The notes: generated from the sequence alone by a model not told the origin. A stretch of DNA of 64,000 nucleotides from Nakamurella aerolata (GCF_013002705.1 NZ_JABEND010000001.1:434001-498000), one strand, 5' to 3'. Shown: positions 1-9,623, counted from the stretch's first letter. Numbers and translations are program-made.

Positions 1-436
1 GGCGCAGCGCCAGGTATGCGGTGCTCGACGTCGAGTACACCAGGCTGCCCTCGGGCCGGCCGATCAGATCGTCGTGGGCGATGGCGCCGCGGTGGGTGTG
101 GAAGGTCTCCCCCGCCGCCAGATGCACGGTGTACTTGCGCCCCTTGGCGTCCGACAGCTGCACCCGGTCGCCGACCTGGAACGGCCCGCTCGGGCGGTCG
201 GCGGTACCGGCACGGTCGGTTGCGGCCGGTTCTCCGGGGCTGGTTCCAGCGGATTCGGTTGCGCCCGGTTCTCCGGCGCTGGTTCCGGCGGATTCGCCGG
301 CGCCGGTCGCGCTCTCCGGCAGGGTCGGTGGTTGCTCACCGCTGCTCGGCCCGGGGACGGACGCTGGGATCTCGCCGGCGGGTTGACCGGCTGACGCCTG
401 CTCGGCCGGCTCCGGCTGATCGGTCGGGTGCATCAT
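1..436 (-). CDS. trmI: tRNA (adenine-58-N1)-methyltransferase TrmI, 5' part only
   Basis: The visible 145 codons encode the N-terminus of the AdoMet-dependent enzyme that makes m1A58 in the T-loop of tRNAs. The conserved start of the family, GPFQVGDRVQLSDAKGRKY and then FHTHRGAIAHDDLIGRPEG, begins about 86 residues in. Two adjacent ATG codons (436 and 433) are possible starts. Before the conserved part lies a Pro/Ala/Glu/Gly-rich extension of about 85 residues containing two imperfect copies of a 13-residue repeat (GATESAGTSPGEP-like). The catalytic Rossmann domain lies outside the window on the left. Neighbouring M50 peptidase and histidine genes are a context often seen for actinobacterial trmI. 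Identification rests on the recalled family sequence and is firm for the domain; the extension makes the true start uncertain. Confidence 0.85.
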   Translation of the reverse strand, partial: MMHPTDQPEPAEQASAGQPAGEIPASVPGPSSGEQPPTLPESATGAGESAGTSAGEPGATESAGTSPGEPAATDRAGTADRPSGPFQVGDRVQLSDAKGRKYTVHLAAGETFHTHRGAIAHDDLIGRPEGSLVYSTSSTAYLALR

Positions 437-511
437 TCTCGTTTCGGTATGCGCCCTGCTGATGGCGGAAGCGCCGGCCAGGGCCGCACCATCGTAGGGT
501 CTCCGCGGCGG

Positions 512-1525
512 TCAGGGTCGCGCCGACCGCAGCTCCAGCTCGCGCCGACTCACCCTGCCAACCGCGCGACCCTCGTCGTCCACCACCACGAAGCTGCTGG
601 AACCGTTGCGCCGCAACAGTTCCGCCAGCTCTTCGGCGCCGTCACCGGTCAGCACGACGGCCCCTGCAGGGTCGGCGTCACCCGATCCGGGTGCAGAGGC
701 CGCGCCTCGACGGGCGGCAACCACAGCGGCGAGCCGCGCGTACGCCAGCTCGCGGCGCGCCTCGAGCACCGCGATCACCGCGAGATGCACTGCCATCGCC
801 ACCAGCACAACGGTCACCAGCCAGCGACCGGGGCCCGCCGTCATCCGGAGCCAGCCGAGCACCGCAAGCAGCAGCAGGCCGCCGCAGACCAGCGTTGTCC
901 CGAGGTAGCCGGCGATGGTTCCCGCCGATTGCTTCCCGGTGATCCGCCAGACGATGCTGCGCATCAACTCGCCGCCGTCCATCGGCACCGCCGGCAATAG
1001 GTTGAACACCGCAAGCAGCAGGTTCACCACGCCGACCGTCATGAACAGCAGCCACGGTCCGGTGTCCGGGCGCACCAGGTGTGCGGCCAGCAGGCCGGCG
1101 CCGCCGACCACACCGGAGACCAGCGGCCCGGCAACGGCGACGATGGCATCGGCCGACGCCCGGCTGCGATCCGGACGAGTCCCTGCGCCGGAGTCGGCTC
1201 CGGAGCCGGGCATGGAGTCCCGTTCGTCGAGGATGTCGGTCTGGCCGCCGAGCACGTCGAAGCTGATCCGCACCGGCCGCTGCCCGACCGCCTTGGCAGC
1301 AAACAGATGTCCACACTCGTGCAGCAGCACACTGACCAGCAACAGCACGGTGAGCACCACGCCGGCCACCACCGCGCCGAGCGTCGAATCGTCCGGCAAC
1401 AGTCGCCGGGCCAGCAGCACCACAACCGCCAGCACGATCGCCAGCGACGCCGGCCAGCTCGCGTTCAACAACACCGGCACACCGGCGATCCGGCCGAGCC
1501 GGGTCCCGCGCCGCGCCGAGGTCAT
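512..1525 (-). CDS. M50 (site-2 protease family) membrane metalloprotease with partial CBS domain
   Basis: A 337-residue polytopic membrane protein of the S2P/SpoIVFB group, which cut substrates within the membrane. The zinc-binding motif HECGH is at residues 69-73 in a transmembrane helix, and the second metal-ligand motif NLLPAVPMDGG follows two helices later. The last 60 residues (TGDGAEELAELLRRNG and FVVVDDEGRAVGRVSRREL) look like half of a CBS pair. I start at ATG 1525 because TACCCT lies 6 nt upstream, a leaderless -10 pattern; the frame stays open back to 1606 without family similarity. Substrate is unknown; a role in regulated proteolysis of anti-sigma factors or in membrane stress is inferred from the family only. 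Confidence 0.88.
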   Translation of the reverse strand: MTSARRGTRLGRIAGVPVLLNASWPASLAIVLAVVVLLARRLLPDDSTLGAVVAGVVLTVLLLVSVLLHECGHLFAAKAVGQRPVRISFDVLGGQTDILDERDSMPGSGADSGAGTRPDRSRASADAIVAVAGPLVSGVVGGAGLLAAHLVRPDTGPWLLFMTVGVVNLLLAVFNLLPAVPMDGGELMRSIVWRITGKQSAGTIAGYLGTTLVCGGLLLLAVLGWLRMTAGPGRWLVTVVLVAMAVHLAVIAVLEARRELAYARLAAVVAARRGAASAPGSGDADPAGAVVLTGDGAEELAELLRRNGSSSFVVVDDEGRAVGRVSRRELELRSARP

Positions 1526-1531
1526 GGCCTC

Positions 1532-1537
1532 AGGGTA
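1532..1537 (-). promoter_or_regulatory. -10 box TACCCT of the M50 protease gene (leaderless pattern)
   Basis: TANNNT hexamer on the minus strand, 6 nt before ATG 1525. With transcription starting 6-7 nt downstream, the mRNA would begin at the start codon. Confidence 0.5.
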
Positions 1538-1646
1538 CGGTTCGCCCGGTCCGTGCGGTTGGCGACGAACCAAAGGCTGGACCAGCACCGGACCAGGACA
1601 GGGCACAGCCGGGCTACCGGCCGGTAACCATTCGTGGCCGGCTGGC

Positions 1647-1652
1647 TATCCT
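1647..1652 (+). promoter_or_regulatory. -10 box TATCCT of the thioesterase gene (leaderless pattern)
   Basis: TATCCT lies 6 nt before GTG 1659 and decides the start of a frame that is otherwise open far upstream. The divergent M50 gene has a matching box, so this 133-nt gap is a two-way promoter region. Confidence 0.5.
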
Positions 1653-1658
1653 CGGCCG

Positions 1659-2699
1659 GTGGTCAGTGATTCAGGCAGTGCCCAGCCGCAGACGCCAACC
1701 GGCCCCACCGGCACCCCGACCGCTCCGACCCCCGACCGGTCGGTGCCCGTCGACCCGGTGCCCGACAACTCGGCCCGCACCGATCCGGTCCCCAGTGATC
1801 CGGTCCCCAGCGCTTCGGCCCGGGCCGCTGTGGCAGCGGGCGATGCGGTGGCAGCGGGAGGTGCGGTGGCAGCGGGCGATGCGGTGGGAGCGGGTGATGC
1901 CTCCAGTCAGCTTGCGTATTACCGGCAAGTGTCCGAGTCCAGCGCCGACGGTGTGCTGACCGCCAGCTATCAGCCCACCGCCGTCACCGAGGGCGCCTGG
2001 GCCAGCCACGAACAGCACATGGCACCGGCGTCCGGCCTGTTGGCCGCGGTGGTGGAGCGGTGTTCGGGCCGTGACGACCTGATCACCTCCCGGCTCAGCT
2101 TCGACATTCTCGGCGTGATCCACCGCCGACCGTTCGACGTCACCGCGAGGGTGGTGCGGCCGGGGCGCACCATCGAGTTGGTGCAGGCCGAGATGACCTC
2201 GCAGGGGCGGACTCTGGTCAGGGTCAACGCCTGGCGGCTGGTCCGCAGCGACACCGCCGACCTGGCCGGAGACGACTTTCCCGCCTTGCCGGGTCCGGAC
2301 GAGGGCGGGCCGTGGACCGGCGCCGACTACTGGGGCGGCGGCTTCATCAACTCACTGGAGTTGCGCACGCTGCCCGGTTGGCGCCCAGGGCGCGGCCGCG
2401 CCTGGATTCGCAGCGACCACCCGCTGATCGAGGGTGTTGCGGTGTCGCCGCTGGCTAACCTGATCAGGATGACCGACAGCGCCAACGGCATGGCAGTTCG
2501 CGCCGATCCGCGAGAGTTGTTGTTCCCCAACACGGATCTCACCGTGCACGTGTTCCGCGAGCCGAGCGGCGAGTGGCTCGGTCTCGACGTCTCGGTGACG
2601 TTCGGCCCGTCCGGCATTGGGCTGACCTCGTCCGTGCTGCACGACGTCGACGGGCCGTTCGGCACCGCAGCACAGTCGCTGACCCTGCGGCGGCGTTAG
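1659..2699 (+). CDS. thioesterase family (hotdog fold) protein with low-complexity N-terminus
   Basis: A 346-residue protein whose last 260 residues resemble actinobacterial acyl-CoA thioesterase-like proteins: an N-terminal hotdog (GLLAAVVERCSGRDD, then SRLSFDILGVIHRRPFDVT) and a second one (WIRSDHPLIEGVAVSPLANL ending VHVFREPSGEWLGLDVS). Such enzymes hydrolyse acyl-CoA or acyl-ACP thioesters; the substrate is not predictable. The first 85 residues are Pro/Asp-rich and end in four alternating AVAAGDA/AVAAGGA repeats, mirrored in the DNA by 18-nt repeats around 1830-1890. GTG 1659 is chosen from the upstream -10-like box. The gene converges on hisG. The frame upstream of 1659 overlaps the divergent M50 gene and is noise. 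Confidence 0.78.
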   Translation: MVSDSGSAQPQTPTGPTGTPTAPTPDRSVPVDPVPDNSARTDPVPSDPVPSASARAAVAAGDAVAAGGAVAAGDAVGAGDASSQLAYYRQVSESSADGVLTASYQPTAVTEGAWASHEQHMAPASGLLAAVVERCSGRDDLITSRLSFDILGVIHRRPFDVTARVVRPGRTIELVQAEMTSQGRTLVRVNAWRLVRSDTADLAGDDFPALPGPDEGGPWTGADYWGGGFINSLELRTLPGWRPGRGRAWIRSDHPLIEGVAVSPLANLIRMTDSANGMAVRADPRELLFPNTDLTVHVFREPSGEWLGLDVSVTFGPSGIGLTSSVLHDVDGPFGTAAQSLTLRRR

Positions 2700-2837
2700 G
2701 CGCCCGCTGGGCGGCGGCGGCCGGCGCCGGACAACTTCGCCCGCGTAGACCTGCTGCCAGCGATCGCCGGGAGCCAACCCGGCCGACCGTTCTGCTGTTG
2801 TCGAGTTGCCCGTTCTCGCTCGTTACCGCGACGTGCT

Positions 2838-2866
2838 GGCACGGCCGTGCCGGGACGGGCCGTGTC
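2838..2866. terminator. possible GC-rich hairpin between convergent genes
   Basis: The convergent gap after the thioesterase gene and hisG contains the perfect palindrome GGCACGGCCGTGCC, and alternatively a CACGGCC/GGCCGTG stem. There is no U-tract. It could end transcription from both sides, but this is weak. Confidence 0.3.
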
Positions 2867-2868
2867 GG

Positions 2869-3717
2869 TCAGAGCCGGATGGTGCGGATGTCCGACGCCA
2901 GAATCGCTTTCGCCCCGAGGTCGGCGAGCGCATCCATGACGGCGTTGGCTTCCTTGCGCGACACCATGGCGCGCACAGCGACCCATTCCGGGTCGGCCAT
3001 CGGCGCCACGGTCGGCGATTCCAGGCCTGGCGTGACGGCGGTCGCCGCCTCCAGCAGGTGCCGCGGGCAGTCGTAGTCGAGCATCAGATACTGCTGGGCG
3101 AAGACCACCCCGCGCAGCCGGTTGGCCAGCTGCCGTGCGGCCGGTCCCGGATCGGAGTCGGCGCGGGTGATCAGCACTGCCTCCGACGTCAGGATGGGCT
3201 CGCCGAAGGTCGCCAATCCGTTCTGTCGCAACGTTCTTCCGGAGTCGACGACGTCGGCGATCACGTCAGCCAGGCCCAGCTGGATGGAGATCTCGACGGC
3301 GCCGTCGAGCCGGATCACCGTGCTGCCGGTGATCCCGCGACGCTGCAGATCGGCCTGCACCAGGTGCGGGTATGCGGACGCGATTCGCTTGCCGCCCAAC
3401 GCTTCGACGGTCCAGCTCTGGTCGGCCGGCCCTGCGTAGCGGAAGGTGGAGTGGCCGAAGCCGAGTTCGGCCAGCTCGGTGACGTTGATGTCGGTGTTGA
3501 TCGCCAGGTCGCGGCCGGTGATGCCGAGATCGAGGTCGCCGGAGCCGACGTAGGTGGCAATGTCCTTGGGGCGCAGGTAGAAGAACTCGACGTCGTTGCC
3601 GGAGTCGAGCACCGTCAGATCGCGCGATTCGCCTCGTTGCCGGTAGCCGGCCTCCCTGAGCATTGCCGAGGCCGGCTCGGCCAGGGTGCCCTTGTTCGGA
3701 ACGGCAACGCGCAGCAT
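2869..3717 (-). CDS. hisG: ATP phosphoribosyltransferase (long form)
   Basis: First enzyme of histidine synthesis: joins ATP and PRPP to give phosphoribosyl-ATP. The 282 residues match the long, HisZ-independent form. The start [16 protein letters not shown] is the family N-terminus; the DLGITGRDL segment and the C-terminal regulatory (ACT-like, histidine-feedback) domain beginning near [15 protein letters not shown] are present. ATG 3717 is preceded by AGGAG with 7-nt spacing, so this transcript is translated from a normal ribosome binding site rather than leaderless. It sits 77 nt downstream of hisE on the same strand, and the two catalyse steps 1 and 2 of the pathway. Feedback inhibition by histidine is expected from the family. 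Confidence 0.97.
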   Translation of the reverse strand: MLRVAVPNKGTLAEPASAMLREAGYRQRGESRDLTVLDSGNDVEFFYLRPKDIATYVGSGDLDLGITGRDLAINTDINVTELAELGFGHSTFRYAGPADQSWTVEALGGKRIASAYPHLVQADLQRRGITGSTVIRLDGAVEISIQLGLADVIADVVDSGRTLRQNGLATFGEPILTSEAVLITRADSDPGPAARQLANRLRGVVFAQQYLMLDYDCPRHLLEAATAVTPGLESPTVAPMADPEWVAVRAMVSRKEANAVMDALADLGAKAILASDIRTIRL

Positions 3718-3794
3718 GGGCCTACTCCTGTCGCTGGGAGCTGACGGTTCGACGACCACGGGGTGACGCCGGGCATCGGGTGCGGTGCGGCGGA

Positions 3795-4058
3795 TCACAG
3801 GTGCTTGTAGACCTGGTCGAGGCCGATGCCGCGGCCGAGCAGAATCACCTGGGCCCGGTACAGCAGCTGCGAAACCTCAAGTGCAACGGCGTCGTCGCTC
3901 TCGTGCTCGGCGGCCAGCCACACCTCGCCGGCCTCCTCGAGCAGCTTCTTGCCTTGGGCATGCACGCCGGCGTCCAGGGCGGCGACCGTCCCGGAATCGG
4001 CGGGACGGGTGCGCGCCTTCTCGCTGAGCTCGGCGAACAACTCGTCGAATGTCTTCAC
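3795..4058 (-). CDS. hisE: phosphoribosyl-ATP pyrophosphatase
   Basis: Second step of histidine synthesis, removing pyrophosphate from phosphoribosyl-ATP. The 87-residue single-domain protein has the all-alpha MazG-like fold signature: [15 protein letters not shown], whose acidic residues bind magnesium, and then [15 protein letters not shown]. It starts with GTG at 4058. As in other actinobacteria it is separate from hisI. It lies 14 nt downstream of the HEAT-repeat gene and 77 nt upstream of hisG, all on the minus strand, so the three may be cotranscribed. Confidence 0.96.
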   Translation of the reverse strand: MKTFDELFAELSEKARTRPADSGTVAALDAGVHAQGKKLLEEAGEVWLAAEHESDDAVALEVSQLLYRAQVILLGRGIGLDQVYKHL

Positions 4059-4072
4059 AGACGCTTATTCTC

Positions 4073-4912
4073 TCAGGTCACTCGGGACGGCCCAGCGTCG
4101 CCCGCAGCGCGTCCGTTCGCGCTGGCCGCGATGGCTCGGTTCAGGTCCGCCCACATGTCGGCGTCGGCGTCGGCTGCGTTGTCGTCGGCTGCTTCGGCGT
4201 CGTCAGCTGTTTCGTCCGGCACACCGTCGTCGGACACACTGCCGGTCTCGCCGGCGCCGGCCGTCCCGGTGTTGTCGGTTTCTTCGGCACGCCAGGCGGT
4301 TTCGATCCGGCGCAGGCCGGGGAGCAGGCTGGGATCGGCGTATTTCTCCGCCGCCTGCAGCTCCAGTCGAAAGATCTCGAATGGATCGGCGGTTTCCAGC
4401 CGGTCGCGCAGGAGCGGGAGCGCGGCACGATCGCCCAGCTGGGCCAGCCCGAGCAGGGCGCCGCACCTGGTGTCGTCATGGGCGTCATCAAGGCGTCCCC
4501 GAAACGCCGCAACGGTTTCCGGCGACGCGTCCTGCGAGGCCGCCAATGATGCGCAGGCCCTATCGCGCACGTCGTCGTCGATGTCGGCGGAGAGCGCCCG
4601 CAGCACCTCGGCCACCTGCCCCACCAGCTCGCCCTCCGGATCGACCGAACCGAGCGCCGTCGCCAGCTCGCGCCGCACCCGCACGTCGTCGTCCTCGAGC
4701 CCTCGGCCGAGCAGCAGCTGGATGCCGTCGTCGGTCCAGGTGTCGCCGACGGCGCGCACCGCCGCGGCGCGAACCTCGGCGTTGGCGGCTTCGTCGAGCA
4801 GTTCACGCAGGGCCGGTAGGGCACCGGGGACGCGTTCCGGGAAACCGTCGACCAGAGTGCTCAACCGTTCGGCGCGGTCGATCTGAGCGGCGGGATCGGC
4901 GGGCAATGGCAT
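4073..4912 (-). CDS. HEAT-repeat protein with acidic C-terminal tail
   Basis: A 279-residue protein made of short alpha-helical pairs typical of HEAT/PBS-lyase repeats (LRELLDEAANAEVRAAAVRA, then GLEDDDVRVRRELATALGSV, then DDDVRDRACASLAASQ), covering about residues 30-200. Such repeats form a curved protein-binding scaffold; no catalytic motif is seen. The tail (about residues 205-265) is Glu/Asp/Ala-rich and probably disordered. I take ATG 4912 as start because the repeat domain begins soon after; an upstream in-frame ATG at 5023 would add an Arg-rich stretch without similarity. Position just before hisE suggests shared transcription, not a histidine function. Confidence 0.72.
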   Translation of the reverse strand: MPLPADPAAQIDRAERLSTLVDGFPERVPGALPALRELLDEAANAEVRAAAVRAVGDTWTDDGIQLLLGRGLEDDDVRVRRELATALGSVDPEGELVGQVAEVLRALSADIDDDVRDRACASLAASQDASPETVAAFRGRLDDAHDDTRCGALLGLAQLGDRAALPLLRDRLETADPFEIFRLELQAAEKYADPSLLPGLRRIETAWRAEETDNTGTAGAGETGSVSDDGVPDETADDAEAADDNAADADADMWADLNRAIAASANGRAAGDAGPSRVT

Positions 4913-5236
4913 GCGGTGTCGGTCTTTCGATCGGGTCGGGTTGCGCAACCACGGATGGTGGAAGCGCAGGCGGCGCGCCATGGCACGGCGCGATGCAGGG
5001 ATGGCTGGTTGCTGCGCTTCCATCGTCGCAGCCCCGGGCGCCGCTTGTCACACGCGGTAGGCGAGAACGACACCGGCCGCGCCACCAGCGCCTTCCACCA
5101 GCAGGGGACGTTCGCCGGTCCCCGCCGGATCGCGCCGCTTTCGGCACGTCGCACACCGTCCGTCCGGCAGCGGGTGTGCGACGTGCCGAAGGGTGCGCGA
5201 TCGGGCAGTCCCCGACGGCCCGCCGCCCGCACCAGC
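4913..5236. other. uvrA/HEAT intergenic region carrying a long palindrome
   Basis: There is no convincing gene in these 324 nt. The centre is filled by an extended inverted repeat (see 5128-5202). The rest is GC-rich sequence without recognisable signals. Confidence 0.6.
5128..5202. repeat. dispersed palindromic element, copy A
   Basis: Perfect 18-nt arms TTCGGCACGTCGCACACC (5140-5157) and their complement (5173-5190) enclose a 15-nt loop. An outer pair GATCGCGC/GCGCGATC (5128-5135 and 5195-5202) extends the stem. The same 15-nt core arm with a 15-nt loop recurs twice near 39 kb, so this is a repeated element and not a one-off terminator. It follows uvrA on the minus strand and could still act as its terminator. 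Confidence 0.8.
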
Positions 5237-8200
5237 TCAGGCGCTGGCGCGCCGCCCGCGAGTCGAGCTGGCAACGGCCTCGCCGTTGACGCCGGCGGAT
5301 TGTGCCGCCGCACGCGAACCGGTCCGTCCGGACTTTGCGGCGCCGGACTTGCCATCGGAATCCGCGGTGGCAGCCTTCGCGGCCGCGGACTTGCCGCCCG
5401 CCCCACCGGCCTTGCCGCCCGCCCCACCGGCCTTGCCGCCGGCGGCCCCGCCGCCTGACGCCCCGGCTGACTTCCCGGTGACCTTGCCAGCGGCTTTCCC
5501 GGTCGCGGACTTCGGCGCGCTGGACTTGGTCCCGGCGCCCGACGCGGCGCCGGCCTGCGCAGCAGCGGCTTGGGTGCCGCTCCTCCCAGCTCCCGAACGC
5601 GACGCTCCCCCGCCCTTGGCCGAGCCGCGGCGTTGTTGTTGCACCGCACGGCCTTCCAGGATCGGCGCAAGGAACTGGCCGGTGTACGACTCCGGTACCG
5701 CGGCGACCTCTTCCGGTGTGCCCTGCGCGATCACCGTGCCGCCGCCGGAACCGCCCTCGGGGCCCATGTCGATCACGTGGTCGGCGGTCTTGATCACGTC
5801 AAGGTTGTGCTCGATCACCACAACCGTGTTGCCCTTGTCGACCAGACCGTTGATCACCAGCAGCAGCTTCTCAACGTCAGCGAAATGCAGGCCGGTGGTC
5901 GGCTCGTCGAGCACATAGACGGTGCGGCCGGTCGAGCGCTTCTGCAACTCGGCGGCCAGCTTCACCCGCTGCGCCTCACCGCCGGACAGCGTCGGTGCCG
6001 GCTGCCCCAGCCGGACGTACCCGAGGCCGACATCGACCAGCGTCTTGAGGTGGCGGTGGATGGCGCCGATCGGCTCGAAGAACTCGGCGGCCTCTTCGAT
6101 CGGGGTATCGAGCACCTCGGCAATGGTCTTGCCCTTGTAGTGCACCTCAAGGGTTTCCCGGTTGTACCGTGCGCCCTTGCACACCTCACACGGCACGTAA
6201 ATGTCCGGCAGGAAGTTCATCTCGATCTTGATGGTTCCGTCGCCGGCGCAGGCCTCGCAGCGCCCGCCCTTGACGTTGAACGAGAATCGGCCCTGTTGAT
6301 AGCCGCGGACCTTCGCCTCCTGGGTGGAGGCGAACAGCTTGCGGATGTGATCGAAGACCCCGGTGTAGGTGGCGGGATTGGAGCGGGGCGTCCGGCCGAT
6401 CGGTGACTGGTCGACACCGACCACCTTGTCCACGTGCTCCAGCCCGGTGACGCGGGTGTGCCGGCCGGGCACCAGCCTGGCGCCGTTGATCCGGTTCGCC
6501 AGCACCGCATGCAGGATGTCGTTGACCAGGGTCGACTTTCCCGAACCGGATACGCCGGTGACAGCGATCAGCTGGCCGAGCGGAAAGTCGACCGTGATGT
6601 CTTTCAGGTTGTGCTCGCGGGCACCGACCACCGTCAGCTTGCGCTTGGGCTGCACCGGACGGCGGGTCAGCGGGACCGGGATCTCCCGCCGGCCCGAGAT
6701 GTAGGCACCCGTCACCGACTCGTCGGAAGTCTCCAGTTCGGCGACCGGACCGGACACCACCACCTTGCCGCCGTGCTCCCCCGCACCGGGCCCGATGTCG
6801 ACCACCCAGTCGGCGGTGCGGATGGTGTCTTCGTCGTGTTCGACGACGATCAGAGTGTTGCCGAGGTCGCGCAGCCGCTCCAGCGTCTGGATCAAGCGGT
6901 GATTGTCGCGCTGGTGCAGGCCGATGGACGGCTCGTCGAGCACGTACAGCACCCCGACCAGACCGGAACCGATCTGGGTGGCCAGCCGGATTCGCTGGGC
7001 CTCGCCGCCGGACAGGGTCGCGGCGCCGCGGTCGAGCGAGAGGTAGTCGAGGCCGACGTCGAGTAGGAAACCGAGCCGGGCGTCCACCTCTTTCAGTACC
7101 CGTTCGGCGATCATCCGGTCGCGTTCGGACAGCACCAGCCCTGGGAAGAACGCTGCCGCCTCCCGTACCGACATCGCGGAGATCTCGGCGATGTTGCGTC
7201 CCTGCGGAAAGTCCTTGTGCGCCAAGGTGACCGCCAGAATCTCCGGCTTCAACCTGGTGCCGTGGCAGGCCGGGCAGGGCACCTCGCGCATGTACCCCTC
7301 GTACTTCTCCCTTGCGTAGTCGGAGTCGGTCTGGGCGGCCCGCCGCTCCAGGAACGGGATGACGCCCTCGTACTCGGCGTAGTACGAGCGCTGCCGCCCG
7401 TACCGGTTGCGGTAGCTGACGTGCACCTGGTCTTTGCTGCCGTTCAAGATCGCGCGCTGGGCCTTGACCGGCAGCTCGCTGAACGGGGTGTCGAGGTCGA
7501 AACCCATCGCGTCGGCCAAACCGCCCAGCAGCCGGGTGAAGTACTCGTTGGTCTGACCGCCGCTCCACGGTTGGATGGCGCCGTCCGCCAGCGACAGGTC
7601 AGGGTCGGGAATGACGAGCTCGGGGTCGACCTCTTTGCGGGTGCCGAGTCCGGTGCAGACGCTGCAGGCGCCGAACGGCGAGTTGAACGAGAACGAGCGT
7701 GGTTCCAGCTCGTCGATGGCGAGCGGGTGATCGTTCGGGCAGGCCAGCCGCTCGGAAAAGCGGCGCTCGCGGTTCTCGTCGTCCTCGTCCAGGTCGACGA
7801 ACTCGAGGATGACGACACCGTCGGCCAGCCGCAGCGCTGTCTCGACCGAGTCGGTGATCCGCTGTTTGGCGCTCGGGCGGTTGACCAGCCGGTCGACCAC
7901 CACCTCGATGGAGTGCTTCTCCTGCTTCTTCAGCGTCGGCGGCTCACCGAGTTGATAGACGACGCCGTCGATGCGAGCCCGGGCAAAACCCTTGGACTGC
8001 AACTCTTCCAGCAGGTCGACGTACTCGCCCTTGCGCTCCCGCACCACCGGCGCCAAGACCTGGAAACGGGTGCCCTCCGCCATGGCAAGCACCCGGTCGA
8101 CGATCTGTTGCGGCGTCTGCTTGGCGATGGGCTGGCCGCAGATCGGGCAGTGCGGATGACCGATCCGGGCGAACAGCAACCGCAGATAGTCGTAGATCTC

Positions 8201-8509
8201 GGTGATGGTGCCGACCGTCGACCTGGGGTTGCGTGATGTTGACTTCTGGTCGATGGAGACCGCGGGCGAGAGTCCCTCGATGAAGTCGACGTCCGGCTTG
8301 TCCATCTGCCCGAGGAACTGCCGGGCGTACGACGACAGCGACTCAACGTACCGGCGCTGGCCCTCGGCGAAAATGGTGTCGAAGGCCAGCGACGACTTGC
8401 CGGACCCGGACAGCCCGGTGAACACCACCAGTGCATCGCGCGGCAGTGATACGTCGACATTGCGCAGGTTGTGCTCGCGGGCACCCCGGACGACTAGCTC
8501 TTCGGTCAC
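5237..8509 (-). CDS. uvrA: excinuclease ABC subunit A with long basic C-terminal tail
   Basis: DNA-damage recognition ATPase of nucleotide excision repair, acting as a dimer with UvrB. The 1090 residues contain both ABC modules: Walker [10 protein letters not shown] with signature [12 protein letters not shown], and GVSGSGKST with [12 protein letters not shown]. The zinc-binding pairs CPIC, CSVC/CPAC and CEAC/CEVC are present. The core ends at about residue 950 (PILEGRAV). About 140 further residues are almost entirely Ala, Gly, Lys, Ser and Thr, with GGKAGGA repeats mirrored by 21-bp DNA repeats near 5400-5440; most UvrA proteins lack such a tail. Start GTG 8509 follows the leaderless box TAGCAT. 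No clear LexA-type site was seen upstream. Confidence 0.97.
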   Translation of the reverse strand: MTEELVVRGAREHNLRNVDVSLPRDALVVFTGLSGSGKSSLAFDTIFAEGQRRYVESLSSYARQFLGQMDKPDVDFIEGLSPAVSIDQKSTSRNPRSTVGTITEIYDYLRLLFARIGHPHCPICGQPIAKQTPQQIVDRVLAMAEGTRFQVLAPVVRERKGEYVDLLEELQSKGFARARIDGVVYQLGEPPTLKKQEKHSIEVVVDRLVNRPSAKQRITDSVETALRLADGVVILEFVDLDEDDENRERRFSERLACPNDHPLAIDELEPRSFSFNSPFGACSVCTGLGTRKEVDPELVIPDPDLSLADGAIQPWSGGQTNEYFTRLLGGLADAMGFDLDTPFSELPVKAQRAILNGSKDQVHVSYRNRYGRQRSYYAEYEGVIPFLERRAAQTDSDYAREKYEGYMREVPCPACHGTRLKPEILAVTLAHKDFPQGRNIAEISAMSVREAAAFFPGLVLSERDRMIAERVLKEVDARLGFLLDVGLDYLSLDRGAATLSGGEAQRIRLATQIGSGLVGVLYVLDEPSIGLHQRDNHRLIQTLERLRDLGNTLIVVEHDEDTIRTADWVVDIGPGAGEHGGKVVVSGPVAELETSDESVTGAYISGRREIPVPLTRRPVQPKRKLTVVGAREHNLKDITVDFPLGQLIAVTGVSGSGKSTLVNDILHAVLANRINGARLVPGRHTRVTGLEHVDKVVGVDQSPIGRTPRSNPATYTGVFDHIRKLFASTQEAKVRGYQQGRFSFNVKGGRCEACAGDGTIKIEMNFLPDIYVPCEVCKGARYNRETLEVHYKGKTIAEVLDTPIEEAAEFFEPIGAIHRHLKTLVDVGLGYVRLGQPAPTLSGGEAQRVKLAAELQKRSTGRTVYVLDEPTTGLHFADVEKLLLVINGLVDKGNTVVVIEHNLDVIKTADHVIDMGPEGGSGGGTVIAQGTPEEVAAVPESYTGQFLAPILEGRAVQQQRRGSAKGGGASRSGAGRSGTQAAAAQAGAASGAGTKSSAPKSATGKAAGKVTGKSAGASGGGAAGGKAGGAGGKAGGAGGKSAAAKAATADSDGKSGAAKSGRTGSRAAAQSAGVNGEAVASSTRGRRASA

Positions 8510-8517
8510 GGTGTCCC

Positions 8518-8523
8518 ATGCTA
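8518..8523 (-). promoter_or_regulatory. -10 box TAGCAT of uvrA (leaderless pattern)
   Basis: TANNNT hexamer 8 nt before the GTG start at 8509 on the minus strand. It supports choosing this GTG over upstream in-frame ATGs that lack UvrA similarity. Confidence 0.45.
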
Positions 8524-8713
8524 TGACCAGCCTCCGACAGTGCCCCTCCATCGCCCGCCGTTGCCGGTTCGCTCTCGGCGGAGCCCGCCCGCCTCTCCAC
8601 CCGAGCCGGACAGGTGGGGCGCCCGCGAAGCCGGACCACGTACCAAGCCGGGCGAGGCCAGTAGGACGCCGGCGGGCTGTGCGGCCGCCACCGCGGTGCG
8701 CGATGATCGAGCG

Positions 8714-9550
8714 ATGGACTCCGGCACTCCCGACATTGCGCCCCTCCCCGGTCCCGGCTCCCGCTCGGTTCCGGGTGCCGGTTCCGATTCCCACTCAGCT
8801 GACGGCTCCAACGACGCGCTGGTCCGCGTCGTCCAGCAACTGGAGTGGCTCCGGCGGGCCGACGACCGGCTGCGCGAGACGGTGCAGGACGCGGCCTGGG
8901 CCGCGCAGCCGACCAGGGCGCTGGGCTGGACGGTCGGGCATGTGCTCACCCACCTGGCCCGCAATGCCGACGGGCTGCGGAATCTGTTGCTGTGGGCGCG
9001 CAGTGGAGTCGAATTGTCGATGTATCCGTCGCCGGAGAGCCGGGACGCCGACGTCAACATCGGCGCCACCCGCCCTGACCAGGTGATCCTCGCCGACGTC
9101 GAGGTGACCTCCCGAGCGTTTCTCGCCGATGCGGCGGGCATGCCGGCGGCGGCCTGGTTCGCGCAGGTCCAGACCAGAGGCGGCGGCGTCGCCCCGGCGA
9201 CCGTTGTGCCCTCCCATCGACTGACAGAGGTGCTGCTGCACACCCATGATCTCGGCATCGGGCGCGGGCTGAACGGGCTCGACCCTGAGCTGGCCGGCGG
9301 CCTGCTTGATGCCATGCGCGACACCTATCTGCGCACCCATGCGCTGCCGGACATGGTGCTGCAGGCCACCGACAGCGACGTCACCGTCGTCGTCGACAAC
9401 GATGCGGCCGGCGCTGCCGATGCACCGGAAGCGGAGGTCGCGCTGCGGATCAGCGGGCCGGCCTGGGCGCTCGCCGGATGGCTGACCGGCCGACACGACG
9501 GAGCGGCGCTGGAGGCCACCGGGCCACTGCCGCAGCCGCCACCCTGGTGA
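8714..9550 (+). CDS. maleylpyruvate isomerase / mycothiol-dependent (DinB-like) enzyme family
   Basis: A 278-residue member of the MDMPI family. The N-terminal four-helix DinB/MDMPI domain begins at [19 protein letters not shown] and includes [18 protein letters not shown], whose His is the usual first metal ligand. [17 protein letters not shown] carries further metal-site histidines. The C-terminal domain ends with [18 protein letters not shown], the SCP2-like segment common in the family. Known members use mycothiol, the actinobacterial thiol, for isomerisation or detoxification; the substrate here is unknown. ATG 8714 is chosen by domain length. It is divergent from uvrA, with about 200 nt between starts. 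Confidence 0.82.
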   Translation: MDSGTPDIAPLPGPGSRSVPGAGSDSHSADGSNDALVRVVQQLEWLRRADDRLRETVQDAAWAAQPTRALGWTVGHVLTHLARNADGLRNLLLWARSGVELSMYPSPESRDADVNIGATRPDQVILADVEVTSRAFLADAAGMPAAAWFAQVQTRGGGVAPATVVPSHRLTEVLLHTHDLGIGRGLNGLDPELAGGLLDAMRDTYLRTHALPDMVLQATDSDVTVVVDNDAAGAADAPEAEVALRISGPAWALAGWLTGRHDGAALEATGPLPQPPPW

Positions 9551-9623
9551 CCGGCGGCGCCACGGGCGGTCCGGGTAAGGGTCGCCTGACCACGACGAGA
9601 AGACTCGGGCCACAATAGGTCTC

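Noticed and set aside
915-1658. A long N-terminal extension of the thioesterase frame
   Set aside because: It overlaps the divergent M50 protease gene. A promoter-like box and GTG at 1659 give a sensible start.
8510-8713. SOS (LexA) box in front of uvrA or uvrB
   Set aside because: I searched both upstream regions by eye for GAAC-N4-GTTC dyads and found none convincing.
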